A stretch of DNA of 12,996 bases from an uncultured Bacillota bacterium. GTDB lineage: Bacteria; Bacillota; Clostridia; Peptostreptococcales; Anaerovoracaceae. The position numbers were made by a program, and so were the translations under genes. Of this stretch, positions 6,892-12,673 are shown in pieces (the stretch's first letter is position 1; each line of letters starts with the position of its first letter). The notes beneath the pieces were generated by a model. It was not told the origin of the DNA. It saw only the letters and a program-made list of their open reading frames with translations, and ran no database searches. The DNA lies in assembly GCA_958448635.1 (NCBI GenBank), contig CAUDEQ010000053.1, positions 1-12,996 on the forward strand, read 5' to 3'.

Positions 6892-7911
6892 ATGAAGAGA
6901 AAAGACATGAGGCATGAAAACGGAATTAAAACAGCAGAGCAGCAGATGGAGATGCACGAGGGCGGAAAAACAGGTTCACGGTCGGTCGTTTATCTTACGG
7001 CGATAATAGGCTCTGTTTTTTTCGGTATGACATTTCTGGGATCGAAGGTGGCGCTGGAAAGACTGGACACTATAGAAGTTCTGGCATGCAGATGGACGCT
7101 GGCCTTTGCCTTGTTTGTTGCAGCGGCGGTGGTGGGCGCCATCAAGGTGGACTACAGGAAAAAGCCTGTATGGATGGCGGCGGTCATGGCGCTGATCCAG
7201 CCCTGCATCAACGCTATATGCGAGACGGCCGGAGTGGATATGACTACGACGTCCGAATCGGCGATAATGTACGCCATGATACCTGTGGCGGTGGTGCTGA
7301 TATCCCGCATATTTCTGAAGCAGAGGGTGAAGCCCATGGTGGGTCTGGGCATAGTCGTTTCCTTTGCAGGGGTGTTCATCGCCATAGCCTTCGGAGGAGA
7401 TGCTCCCATATGGGAAATGCTTTCCGGCGGTATGGAAATGGGTGCAGATGCAGGTTTTGGCGGAAAGGCGGCAGGCTATATGGTGCTGCTGGGAATGGTG
7501 GTCACAGGAGCGGTGTTCATAATAGTGTCCGGTAGGCTTTCCGAGACCTTTACTGCCATGGAGAGGACATTCATCATGGCTGCGATGGCCACGATCTGCT
7601 TTAATGGTATCAACATAGTCAGGGGTAACGGTTTTGAGTGTTATGCGATATGCTTTCAGGATATAAGGACAGGTCTGGCGATATTGTTTCTTGGTGCCGT
7701 AGGCTCGTTTATGTGTTACATATTGTTCAACTTTATCATATCGAAGCTACCTGCTCCTCAGGTGTCTTCCATACAGATAAATATTGTTTCGCTTACGGGA
7801 GTGGTGACGGGTATCCTGTTTCAGGGAGACCCATTCGGTTGGTATACCGTCGTTGGAATGATATTGATAATTGTGGGAGTCATCGCATGCAATATGGTGA
7901 AAGCCGACTGA
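6892..7911 (+). CDS. DMT-superfamily permease (EamA-type)
   Basis: This is a roughly 339-residue membrane protein with about ten hydrophobic segments in two repeated halves, the layout of EamA/drug-metabolite transporters. The first half begins with VYLTAIIGSVFFGMTFLGSK, followed by the family-typical ACRWTLAFALF; the second half begins around GYMVLLGMVVTGAVFI. A basic, charged N-terminal tail of about 30 residues precedes the first membrane segment. The start is uncertain: AGGAGAGG (6871-6878) lies 13 bases before ATG 6892, while ATG 6838 overlaps the predicted promoter. ATG 6907 or 6946 remain possible. A long glycine/methionine-rich loop near the middle joins the halves. The substrate is unknown; the family exports amino acids, metabolites or drugs. 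It is monocistronic, with its own promoter and terminator. Confidence 0.85.
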   Translation: MKRKDMRHENGIKTAEQQMEMHEGGKTGSRSVVYLTAIIGSVFFGMTFLGSKVALERLDTIEVLACRWTLAFALFVAAAVVGAIKVDYRKKPVWMAAVMALIQPCINAICETAGVDMTTTSESAIMYAMIPVAVVLISRIFLKQRVKPMVGLGIVVSFAGVFIAIAFGGDAPIWEMLSGGMEMGADAGFGGKAAGYMVLLGMVVTGAVFIIVSGRLSETFTAMERTFIMAAMATICFNGINIVRGNGFECYAICFQDIRTGLAILFLGAVGSFMCYILFNFIISKLPAPQVSSIQINIVSLTGVVTGILFQGDPFGWYTVVGMILIIVGVIACNMVKAD

Positions 7912-7941
7912 ATGTGATACGTTGGGCATGGCGGCTCTGAG

Positions 7942-7977
7942 AGGCTTCGGTTTTCTGCAAAAAGACCGCAGCCTTTT
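7942..7977 (+). terminator. Terminator of the permease gene
   Basis: A stem of about 12 pairs with one mismatch (7943-7954 with 7962-7973) has a seven-base loop and is followed by TTTT (7974-7977). It sits 31 bases after the permease stop and so ends that transcript before the rplM promoter. Confidence 0.7.
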
Positions 7978-7988
7978 GAATAAAACCT

Positions 7989-8017
7989 TTGACTTTTATC
8001 TCCCCGGAGTGTAAAAT
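7989..8017 (+). promoter_or_regulatory. Strong promoter of the rplM-rpsI operon
   Basis: TTGACT (7989-7994), a 17-base spacer and TAAAAT (8012-8017) each differ from the consensus by one base. The expected start of transcription is near 8024, about 190 bases before rplM. Confidence 0.75.
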
Positions 8018-8021
8018 GATT

Positions 8022-8049
8022 TCGTGTCACCGACGTGACACGATTTTTT
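8022..8049 (+). promoter_or_regulatory. Hairpin followed by T6 at the start of the rplM leader
   Basis: TCGTGTCAC (8022-8030) pairs perfectly with GTGACACGA (8035-8043) around CGAC, then come six Ts (8044-8049). By shape this is an intrinsic terminator, but it coincides with the predicted transcription start of rplM. Either it is a back-up terminator for upstream transcripts, or it forms the 5' hairpin of the rplM leader. Confidence 0.65.
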
Positions 8050-8215
8050 AGTGCGAGCAGGATGGGAATCCGTCCGGAGCAAGCACAGCTAACATGTTTT
8101 AGTTTTGCCGAAGCACTTTCAATAAGGGCGAAGCTGCTCTGATATGAAAGCCAGTAGGCAGGGCCGAAAAAGATCGCAGTGCGAGCGATCCCAGTAGGCA
8201 GAAAGGAAAAGAAAG
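8050..8215 (+). promoter_or_regulatory. Structured, repeat-containing leader of rplM-rpsI
   Basis: This 166-base untranslated region has a hairpin made of GGATGG/CCGTCC (8060-8065, 8070-8075) with outer GTGC/GCAC pairs (8051-8054, 8083-8086), and a second hairpin GATCGC/GCGATC (8172-8177, 8185-8190). Two words occur twice: AGTGCGAGC (8050-8058 and 8178-8186) and CCAGTAGGCAG (8151-8161 and 8191-8201). The second copy of the latter lies just before the ribosome binding site AAAGGA. Ribosomal-protein operons often control themselves through such leaders, and an L13 leader family is known in Bacillota; I cannot tell whether this one belongs to it. Confidence 0.5.
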
Positions 8216-8644
8216 ATGAAATCATTTATCGCAAAGCCTGCAGAGGTTGAACGTAAGTGGTACGTTGTCGACGCTGAAGGCAAGAATCTGGGAAGAATGG
8301 CATCACAGATCGCCGCAGTTCTCAGAGGCAAGAACAAGCCAACCTACACACCACACGTTGACTGCGGTGACTACGTTATCGTTATCAATGCCGAGAAGGT
8401 GGAGGTAACAGGCAAGAAGAGAAAAGAAAAGATCTACAAGAGACACACAGGATATCCCGGTGGTCTGAGAGAGATGACTTTCGAGCAGATGCTGGAAAAG
8501 CACCCTACAGAAGTTGTTCGCCATGCAGTTAAGGGCATGATGCCAAACGGCAAGCTGGGCAGACAGATGTACAAGAAGTTAAAGGTTTATGCAGGTCCTG
8601 AGCATGATCATGCAGCTCAGAAACCGGAAGTGCTGGATATTTAA
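8216..8644 (+). CDS. rplM: 50S ribosomal protein L13
   Basis: This is a 142-residue L13, an early-assembling large-subunit protein, at normal length. Typical motifs are KWYVVDAEGKNLGRMASQIA near the N-terminus, GDYVIVINAEKVEVTGKK in the middle, and AVKGMMPNGKLGRQMYKKLKVYAG in the last third (given as two parts here: AVKGMMPNGKLGRQ, then MYKKLKVYAG). AAAGGA lies about eight bases before the ATG. rpsI follows after 19 bases, the standard rplM-rpsI pair. Confidence 0.98.
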   Translation: MKSFIAKPAEVERKWYVVDAEGKNLGRMASQIAAVLRGKNKPTYTPHVDCGDYVIVINAEKVEVTGKKRKEKIYKRHTGYPGGLREMTFEQMLEKHPTEVVRHAVKGMMPNGKLGRQMYKKLKVYAGPEHDHAAQKPEVLDI

Positions 8645-8663
8645 GGAAGGGAGGATTTAAACA

Positions 8664-9059
8664 ATGGCAAAGACACAGTATTACGGAACCGGAAGAAGAA
8701 AGTCTTCCGTAGCCAGAGTTAGATTGGTCCCTGGCACAGGAAATATCACAGTAAACAAGAAGCCTCTCGATGATTACCTGGCAATGGAAATCGTAAAGAG
8801 AGAGGTTAAGAGACCTTTTGAAATCGCAGGATGTGAAGGCAAGTTTGACGTTATCGCCACTGTACACGGCGGTGGATACACAGGTCAGGCCGGCGCACTC
8901 AGACACGGTATTTCAAGAGCTCTGTGCGAAGCAGACAGAGAGGCATACAGACCGGCTCTGAAAGCAGCAGGCTTCCTGACAAGAGACTCAAGAATGAAGG
9001 AAAGAAAGAAATACGGTCTCAAAAAAGCGAGAAGAGCAAGCCAGTTCTCGAAGAGATAG
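8664..9059 (+). CDS. rpsI: 30S ribosomal protein S9
   Basis: This is a 131-residue S9 of the small subunit. It opens with QYYGTGRRKSSVARVRL, contains GGGYTGQAGALRHGISRAL, and ends with the conserved basic tail RRASQFSKR whose last residues reach the P-site tRNA. GGGAGG precedes the ATG. The 3' end of rpsI is a known integration target for some integrative elements of Bacillota, and here an integrase gene lies 280 bases downstream; the reading frame and the tail of S9 are intact. Confidence 0.98.
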   Translation: MAKTQYYGTGRRKSSVARVRLVPGTGNITVNKKPLDDYLAMEIVKREVKRPFEIAGCEGKFDVIATVHGGGYTGQAGALRHGISRALCEADREAYRPALKAAGFLTRDSRMKERKKYGLKKARRASQFSKR

Positions 9060-9175
9060 CAGCACTTGTCCATGCGATTGCTCCGCAGGAGCAGAGCATC
9101 GTAATGTGCGCCGTCATATGTCGCAGGGCTTCAGCCCGTGGCGGCCAACGACGAAGGCGAGACTCACAAAGACTC

Positions 9176-9207
9176 AAAACCCTTGCAATTGCAGGGGTTT
9201 TTCTTTT
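9176..9207 (+). terminator. Terminator of the rplM-rpsI operon
   Basis: AAAACCCTTG (9176-9185) pairs with CAGGGGTTTT (9192-9201, with one T-G pair) around CAATTG, followed by a T-rich tail to 9207. Between the rpsI stop and this site lie two small hairpins, TGCTCC-gca-GGAGCA (9079-9093) and GGGC-ttca-GCCC (9126-9137), in sequence with no recognisable gene. Confidence 0.88.
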
Positions 9208-9240
9208 GTGAGAATTAAAGAAAAACGCTGGAAATGGATT

Positions 9241-9272
9241 TACTTGCAACGTACTTGCAACATACTTGCAAC
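9241..9272. repeat. Three tandem TACTTGCAAC repeats beside the integrase gene
   Basis: TACTTGCAAC occurs at 9241-9250, 9252-9261 and 9263-9272, an exact 11-base period, about one helical turn. ACTTGCAAC appears again at 11074-11082, just before the small helix-turn-helix gene. The position between the rpsI terminator and the integrase 3' end suggests arm-type binding sites for the integrase N-terminal domain; this is inference. Confidence 0.75.
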
Positions 9273-9289
9273 AAATTGATAAAATGTAT

Positions 9290-9323
9290 GAGATGCATCA
9301 CACAGGATAGCATCTCTTTTTTT
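9290..9323 (+). terminator. Terminator-like hairpin between the repeats and the integrase gene
   Basis: GAGATGC (9290-9296) pairs with GCATCTC (9310-9316) around a 13-base loop, followed by seven Ts (9317-9323). As written it stops plus-strand transcription coming from rpsI into the antisense of the integrase. On minus the hairpin follows the integrase stop but has a poorer T-tract. Confidence 0.65.
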
Positions 9324-9337
9324 GTCCAATAATGGCA

Positions 9338-10417
9338 TTAGTCGATGAAACATTCCAGCTTGTTAACCGCATCAAGCAGAACATTAATATCAAGATGTGT
9401 ATAGACTGTTTCGGTTACATTTCCTTGAGAGTGACCTGCAAGTTTTGACCTTATAGTAGGTGAAACGTCCAGATCTGCAAGGAGAGAAGTAAAGGTATGT
9501 CTTGTCGCATGGATAGTATATGGCCAGTCCAGATTATCCATAAGCTTCATGAAGTTTGTTCTGTAATAATCATAATTAACCGGCTTATCACCCTGACTCC
9601 TGCCCATCTTTAGAAGATATATGTCCTTTCCATCTCCGTACCACTTCTCGAAAAATGGATAGATTGCATCTGCAATCGGCACTTTTCGCGTGGCATTAAG
9701 AGTTTTTCCCTTAGGGATGACAAAGTAGTGCTCTTCAAGATGAACATTCTCGTTCTTTAGTTCCAGGAACTCATTTATTCTGAGTCCGGTCCACATTAGC
9801 GCCAGGATAGTCTGACAGAAATCATCATCTTTCATCTGCCAAAGCTGCTTAACCTCATCGTGAGTAAGATGCTTCTCATCCTCGAGCTTAACCTCATGCT
9901 TGAGCTTGTGAGCGTCCAGGTTAACATATTGAGCATAATCCTTAGAAACAAGGTCATACTTCATTGCATATGTGTACATAAGCTGCCATAGGATTTGTAA
10001 TTTTCTTAGTGTCGGAAAATTCTTTCCGCAGTTATCAACTAAATCCTGCAGATCCTGCAATCTGAGCTCAGAAAAAATTCTGTTATGAAGAGAAGTGCAG
10101 TTATTGTAGGCGTATACATAAGACTTGAGGGTTGACTCTGCTACAATACCTTCCTTTTCTGCATACACCTTTTCATATATTTCCGCAAAGGTTGTCTTCG
10201 TTGCAGAAACATCATATGGGTTAGCATTGAATTCCGCCAGCTTCTGCTGAGCTTCCTTCTTGGTTTTGGCGTAGCCTATAATCTGCTGCTTGTACTTCGC
10301 TTTTCCTTTTTCGTGGTCAAGCTCAACACCTACTGTTTTGCGTATTACATATTTGTTCCTTCTGTTACCGGAAAGTTTGGAAATGCTTCCATAGCCATTT
10401 GGATTTCTCATACTCAT
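9338..10417 (-). CDS. int: Tyrosine site-specific integrase (Tn916 Int-like)
   Basis: This 359-residue tyrosine recombinase catalyses integration and excision of the element. An AP2-like arm-binding N-terminal domain (about 1-65, with GYGSISKLSGNRRNKYVIR) is followed by a SAM-like core-binding domain (about 75-170) and the catalytic domain. Catalytic residues are R213 (WTGLRINEF), a likely K238 in the beta-hairpin, H303 and R306 (HATRHTF), H329 (LAGH) and the nucleophile Y339 (ETVYTHLD). All are present, so it looks active. AAGGGAG lies ten bases before the ATG at 10417; a second in-frame ATG follows two codons later. It is the same direction as the repressor gene upstream, 88 bases apart. 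Arm-binding integrases of this type use short direct repeats near the element ends, matching the repeats at 9241-9272. Confidence 0.95.
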   Translation of the reverse strand: MSMRNPNGYGSISKLSGNRRNKYVIRKTVGVELDHEKGKAKYKQQIIGYAKTKKEAQQKLAEFNANPYDVSATKTTFAEIYEKVYAEKEGIVAESTLKSYVYAYNNCTSLHNRIFSELRLQDLQDLVDNCGKNFPTLRKLQILWQLMYTYAMKYDLVSKDYAQYVNLDAHKLKHEVKLEDEKHLTHDEVKQLWQMKDDDFCQTILALMWTGLRINEFLELKNENVHLEEHYFVIPKGKTLNATRKVPIADAIYPFFEKWYGDGKDIYLLKMGRSQGDKPVNYDYYRTNFMKLMDNLDWPYTIHATRHTFTSLLADLDVSPTIRSKLAGHSQGNVTETVYTHLDINVLLDAVNKLECFID

Positions 10418-10505
10418 ATATATCAGCTCCCTTCGTCCAATAAAGCGTTTTGAAATAACATGTACACGGTCGTAAAAGGGAACATGACCTGAGCAATATA
10501 TGAGT

Positions 10506-10937
10506 CTATTTAATTACTTTTGTTCTGCTGGAACGCATAGATTTCCATAAGTCGTAATCTTCTTTGCTAGTCTTTCCAATCTTGTTAAGTTCCTTGAGAC
10601 TTTGCCACTCGCGTAAAAAATGATTTATAACAGGCTCTTTAAACTCGATATAGAAAGTCGCGTTGTCTTCAGAAGATATTTCCATTTCAAAGACTTCATC
10701 TATAGCGAACAAAAGTGGAAGAATATCTGAATCTGTAGAAATATGCAAATCCACAAACTCGTTATATGGCACTCCAAGGCATTCAGACAGCTTCTCCAGC
10801 TGCTCTTTCTTAGGAATCATTCGATCTGCCTCGTATTTCCTGATTGAAACTTCATGTATTCCGGTCATTTCCCCTAGTTGCTTCTGGGTAAGACCTTTCA
10901 TAGTGCGGTGAAGTCTAATCTTTTCTCCTAGTGTCAT
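10506..10937 (-). CDS. Xre-family helix-turn-helix repressor
   Basis: This 143-residue protein has an N-terminal lambda-Cro/CI-type helix-turn-helix (about residues 5-60, MTLGEKIRLHRTMKGLTQKQ then LGEMTGIHEVSIRKYEADR). The C-terminal half has no domain I recognise; it is acidic in the middle and basic at the end. Its place next to the integrase and divergent from the downstream genes is that of the immunity repressor that keeps such elements quiet. An AAAGGTAGGTG ribosome binding site precedes the start at 10937. Its promoter (10962-10989) and the forward promoter (11008-11036) are back to back, so it probably controls both. No peptidase motif or partner ImmA-like protease gene is visible. 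Confidence 0.9.
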   Translation of the reverse strand: MTLGEKIRLHRTMKGLTQKQLGEMTGIHEVSIRKYEADRMIPKKEQLEKLSECLGVPYNEFVDLHISTDSDILPLLFAIDEVFEMEISSEDNATFYIEFKEPVINHFLREWQSLKELNKIGKTSKEDYDLWKSMRSSRTKVIK

Positions 10938-10961
10938 TTAATTCACCTACCTTTCAACGAC

Positions 10962-10989
10962 AGTATAGCATACCAAAAAGTTATGTCAA
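10962..10989 (-). promoter_or_regulatory. Promoter of the repressor gene
   Basis: On the minus strand TTGACA (complement of 10984-10989), a 16-base spacer and TATACT (complement of 10962-10967) with an upstream TGC make a near-consensus promoter with an extended -10. It fires toward the repressor and integrase genes. Confidence 0.8.
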
Positions 10990-11007
10990 TAGATATAAGC
11001 AAATTAC

Positions 11008-11036
11008 TTGACAGAGTTTTAAAGACTCTGTATAAT
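11008..11036 (+). promoter_or_regulatory. Consensus forward promoter of the element's gene module
   Basis: TTGACA (11008-11013), 17 bases and TATAAT (11031-11036) are exact consensus at both hexamers. It drives the small helix-turn-helix gene and the genes after it. A promoter this strong inside an element normally needs a repressor, which is encoded just upstream in the other direction. Confidence 0.9.
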
Positions 11037-11061
11037 GTCATCACAGAGCGAATAACGCTCT
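11011..11061. promoter_or_regulatory. Two palindromes, likely repressor operators
   Basis: ACAGAGT (11011-11017) and ACTCTGT (11025-11031) form a perfect 7-bp inverted repeat filling the space between -35 and -10. A second one, AGAGCG (11045-11050) and CGCTCT (11056-11061), covers the transcription start. Their left arms share ACAGAG. Binding of the neighbouring Xre protein here would block the forward promoter. The repeats are seen; the binding is inferred. The second could instead be a 5' RNA hairpin. Confidence 0.6.
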
Positions 11062-11100
11062 AAAACAGAATGAACTTGCAACATGAAAGGAGGAGCTGGC

Positions 11101-11370
11101 ATGATTAAAAGACTTACAGATGACAGAAAAGTCTATGTTGAACTCCCGAGATTCACGGGAAGAAATGTGAAAATCAGTGAAATCGCCAAGGCAACCGGTA
11201 AGGATCCAAATTATATCAGAGTTGGATTACAGAGAGGGATACTGAAATTCGGAAACGCCTTCATGATGGATGGATCCACTGAATACAGCTATTTTTGTCC
11301 TGATAAGAAAGTATGGGAGGAAACAGGCTATTTCAGAGATGTTTCGGAAAATTATTTAGAAGCAGAGTAA
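11101..11370 (+). CDS. Small helix-turn-helix protein of the element
   Basis: This 89-residue protein has a likely helix-turn-helix at about 25-48 (KISEIAKATGKDPNYIRVGL) and a following beta-rich tail. It does not match a family I can name with certainty. Small DNA-binding proteins at this place, first gene of the forward module opposite the repressor, are often excisionases/directionality factors or regulators. AAAGGAGG (11086-11093) lies seven bases before ATG 11101; an in-frame ATG at 11083 overlaps that site and is unlikely. An ACTTGCAAC copy (11074-11082) sits in its leader. It is followed after 24 bases by the initiator gene. Confidence 0.8.
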   Translation: MIKRLTDDRKVYVELPRFTGRNVKISEIAKATGKDPNYIRVGLQRGILKFGNAFMMDGSTEYSYFCPDKKVWEETGYFRDVSENYLEAE

Positions 11371-11394
11371 ATTGAGTAGGAAAGGAGTGAGAAT

Positions 11395-12252
11395 ATGGCG
11401 ACCATAATATCATCGGGAAATATGACTGTAGATGCGATTGGCCAAATGAATTTCTCAGGCAGCCTTATCCCTCATTCCTGGCTTCATTCAATCACCCTTG
11501 ATAGTGGCAGGCCTGATATGAATGCCATATTTGTACTTGCGGAGATTGTTTACTGGTACAGGCCAACGGTTTCAATTAATGAGCAGGGCAGAACAGTATG
11601 GAAGAAAAAATTCTGGAAGGACTATCTTCAGAAAAGCATAAGGGAGCTGGCCGTGAAACTCAATTTATCATACGACCAGGTAAAACTTGCACTTGTCCGC
11701 CTGGAAAAGAGAGGCTTAATAGTAAAGCATATTAGGACAGAGATAATAAACGGCAGGAAATATGGAAATGTACTGTATATTGAGCCGATCCCAGAGAAGC
11801 TTCACGAGTTAATGAAGGTATACGAGAACTGTCCTGATGCAACAGATAAGTATAACCCTGTGTGTAGAGATACCGGAGGCTGTGTGAATGAAAACCTTAG
11901 GGTCAGTATACAGATACCGGAGGCTCAGGACGCAGAGTCACGGACAAATACAAAGAGTACTACAGAGATTACAACAACAGATTTCTCATCTATCGTGGAA
12001 ACCAGAAAGGAATTTATGAAACAGATAGATTACGAAAGCCTTTTACTGGATCACCCGAGAAAAGAAACTCAGCTTGCGGAGATAGTGGAACTGGCCACAG
12101 AGGTGTTGACTTCAAACAAATCGAGTATTGCAGTAAATGGTGAGCAGCGGGATATAGAGTATGTTAAGGAAAGGTTTCGGAGACTTGATATAACAGCATC
12201 AAATATGTTCTTGAGTGTCTTGGAAACTATACAGGCGGTGCTGTCAACATAA
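11395..12252 (+). CDS. Replication-initiator-like protein (DUF6017 type), frameshifted
   Basis: This 285-residue frame encodes a protein like the replication initiators of clostridial integrative elements and phages. The N-terminal part (about 24-138) starts with IPHSWLHSITLDSGRPD and LAEIVYWYRP and has a winged helix-turn-helix (about 76-135, DQVKLALVRLEKRGLI). A Thr/Ser-rich linker (about 180-200) leads to a C-terminal domain from about 205 that resembles DUF6017. The frame then departs from the family after Met271 and stops at 12252, while the missing end continues in the -1 frame to 12347. One lost base near 12207 explains this: adding one base would give a 317-residue protein. AAAGGAG (11381-11387) gives a strong start. 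If the shift is real the protein lacks its conserved C-terminus. No slippery heptamer is visible at the shift, so programmed frameshifting is unlikely. Confidence 0.82.
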   Translation: MATIISSGNMTVDAIGQMNFSGSLIPHSWLHSITLDSGRPDMNAIFVLAEIVYWYRPTVSINEQGRTVWKKKFWKDYLQKSIRELAVKLNLSYDQVKLALVRLEKRGLIVKHIRTEIINGRKYGNVLYIEPIPEKLHELMKVYENCPDATDKYNPVCRDTGGCVNENLRVSIQIPEAQDAESRTNTKSTTEITTTDFSSIVETRKEFMKQIDYESLLLDHPRKETQLAEIVELATEVLTSNKSSIAVNGEQRDIEYVKERFRRLDITASNMFLSVLETIQAVLST

Positions 12253-12347
12253 GAGCGTTTCTTATTACAACACTCTTTAATGCTCCGGTAACGATAGATA
12301 CCTACTATGAACTCGCAGTAAATCACGACCTTAAAGCGGCAAATTAA
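12207..12347 (+). pseudogene. Detached C-terminal part of the initiator in the -1 frame
   Basis: Read from 12207 this frame gives VLECLGNYTGGAVNIRAF followed by LITTLFNAPVTIDTYYELAV and NHDL, ending at TAA 12345-12347. NIRAFLITTLFNAP and TIDTYY...VNHD match the conserved ending of DUF6017 proteins. The spacing from the upstream frame (LDITASNM to VLEC) is exactly that of the family, so a single missing base between 12205 and 12210 joins the two. It has no start or ribosome binding site of its own. Confidence 0.75.
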
Positions 12348-12379
12348 GCTCCAAGGATTAAGAGTATACCGAGACATCA

Positions 12380-12475
12380 ATGAACAAAAAAGATAGGGTA
12401 GAGAGGAAATTATTACAGAAAAACGCACCAAATCGCGACATAAAAACTGGAGGTGCTGCAGATTGCCGAGACTGA
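12380..12475 (+). CDS. Possible 31-residue overlapping ORF
   Basis: An ATG at 12380 opens a 31-residue, mostly basic frame (MNKKDRVERKLLQKN...) that ends 13 bases inside the next gene. It has no good ribosome binding site. If translated it could couple ribosomes to the TTG start of the Cys-rich gene, but it may well be chance. Confidence 0.2.
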   Translation: MNKKDRVERKLLQKNAPNRDIKTGGAADCRD

Positions 12476-12636
12476 GTAAAAGAGAAAAAGAAGAGTGGGT
12501 GTTCTTCATCGATGAAAAAAACGGAAGAAGAACTTATAACGAGAAATGCAGAAAATGCATCTATGAATGTAAGCAGAGCTTCAGAGCGCAGGTGGTTTGC
12601 TGCCCGAAATATAAAAGTAAACGAAGCTCTGACTAG
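12463..12636 (+). CDS. Small Cys-rich protein of the mobile element, TTG start
   Basis: This 57-residue frame starts at TTG 12463, with GGAGG (12449-12453) nine bases upstream. The protein reads MPRLSKREKEEWVFFIDEKN, then a basic stretch and five cysteines (29, 32, 36, 46, 47), with NEKCRKCIYECKQSFRA and CCPKYKSKR. The CxxCxxxC...CC pattern suggests a metal-binding fold. Similar short proteins follow the initiator gene in many clostridial elements as far as I recall; none has a function I can name. It is easily missed because it is short and starts with TTG. Basic ends and clustered cysteines would suit a nucleic-acid-binding role. Confidence 0.65.
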   Translation: MPRLSKREKEEWVFFIDEKNGRRTYNEKCRKCIYECKQSFRAQVVCCPKYKSKRSSD

Positions 12637-12651
12637 AGCAAGCGCAAAGAG

Positions 12652-12673
12652 ACCTCGGGATTCTGCCCGAGGT
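12652..12673 (+). terminator. Strong hairpin after the Cys-rich gene
   Basis: ACCTCGGG (12652-12659) pairs perfectly with CCCGAGGT (12666-12673) around ATTCTG. It lies 15 bases after the gene's stop. The sequence after it (ATTACATAAATTTG) is AT-rich but lacks a T-run, so it may be a weak or factor-assisted terminator or an mRNA-stabilising 3' hairpin. Confidence 0.5.

Noticed and set aside
7086..7535. Plus-strand frame of 149 codons inside the permease gene
   Set aside because: It is another frame of the permease; the Gly/His/Arg-rich translation reflects the hydrophobic codons of the real frame.
9324..10443. Nine-base direct repeat GTCCAATAA on both sides of the integrase gene (9324-9332, 10435-10443)
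   Set aside because: Nine-base matches over several kilobases are expected by chance, and the second copy lies between integrase and repressor, not at an element end.
12069..12509. Minus-strand frame of 146 codons across the end of the initiator gene
   Set aside because: It is antisense to the DUF6017-like coding region in both frames and has no ribosome binding site or motif.
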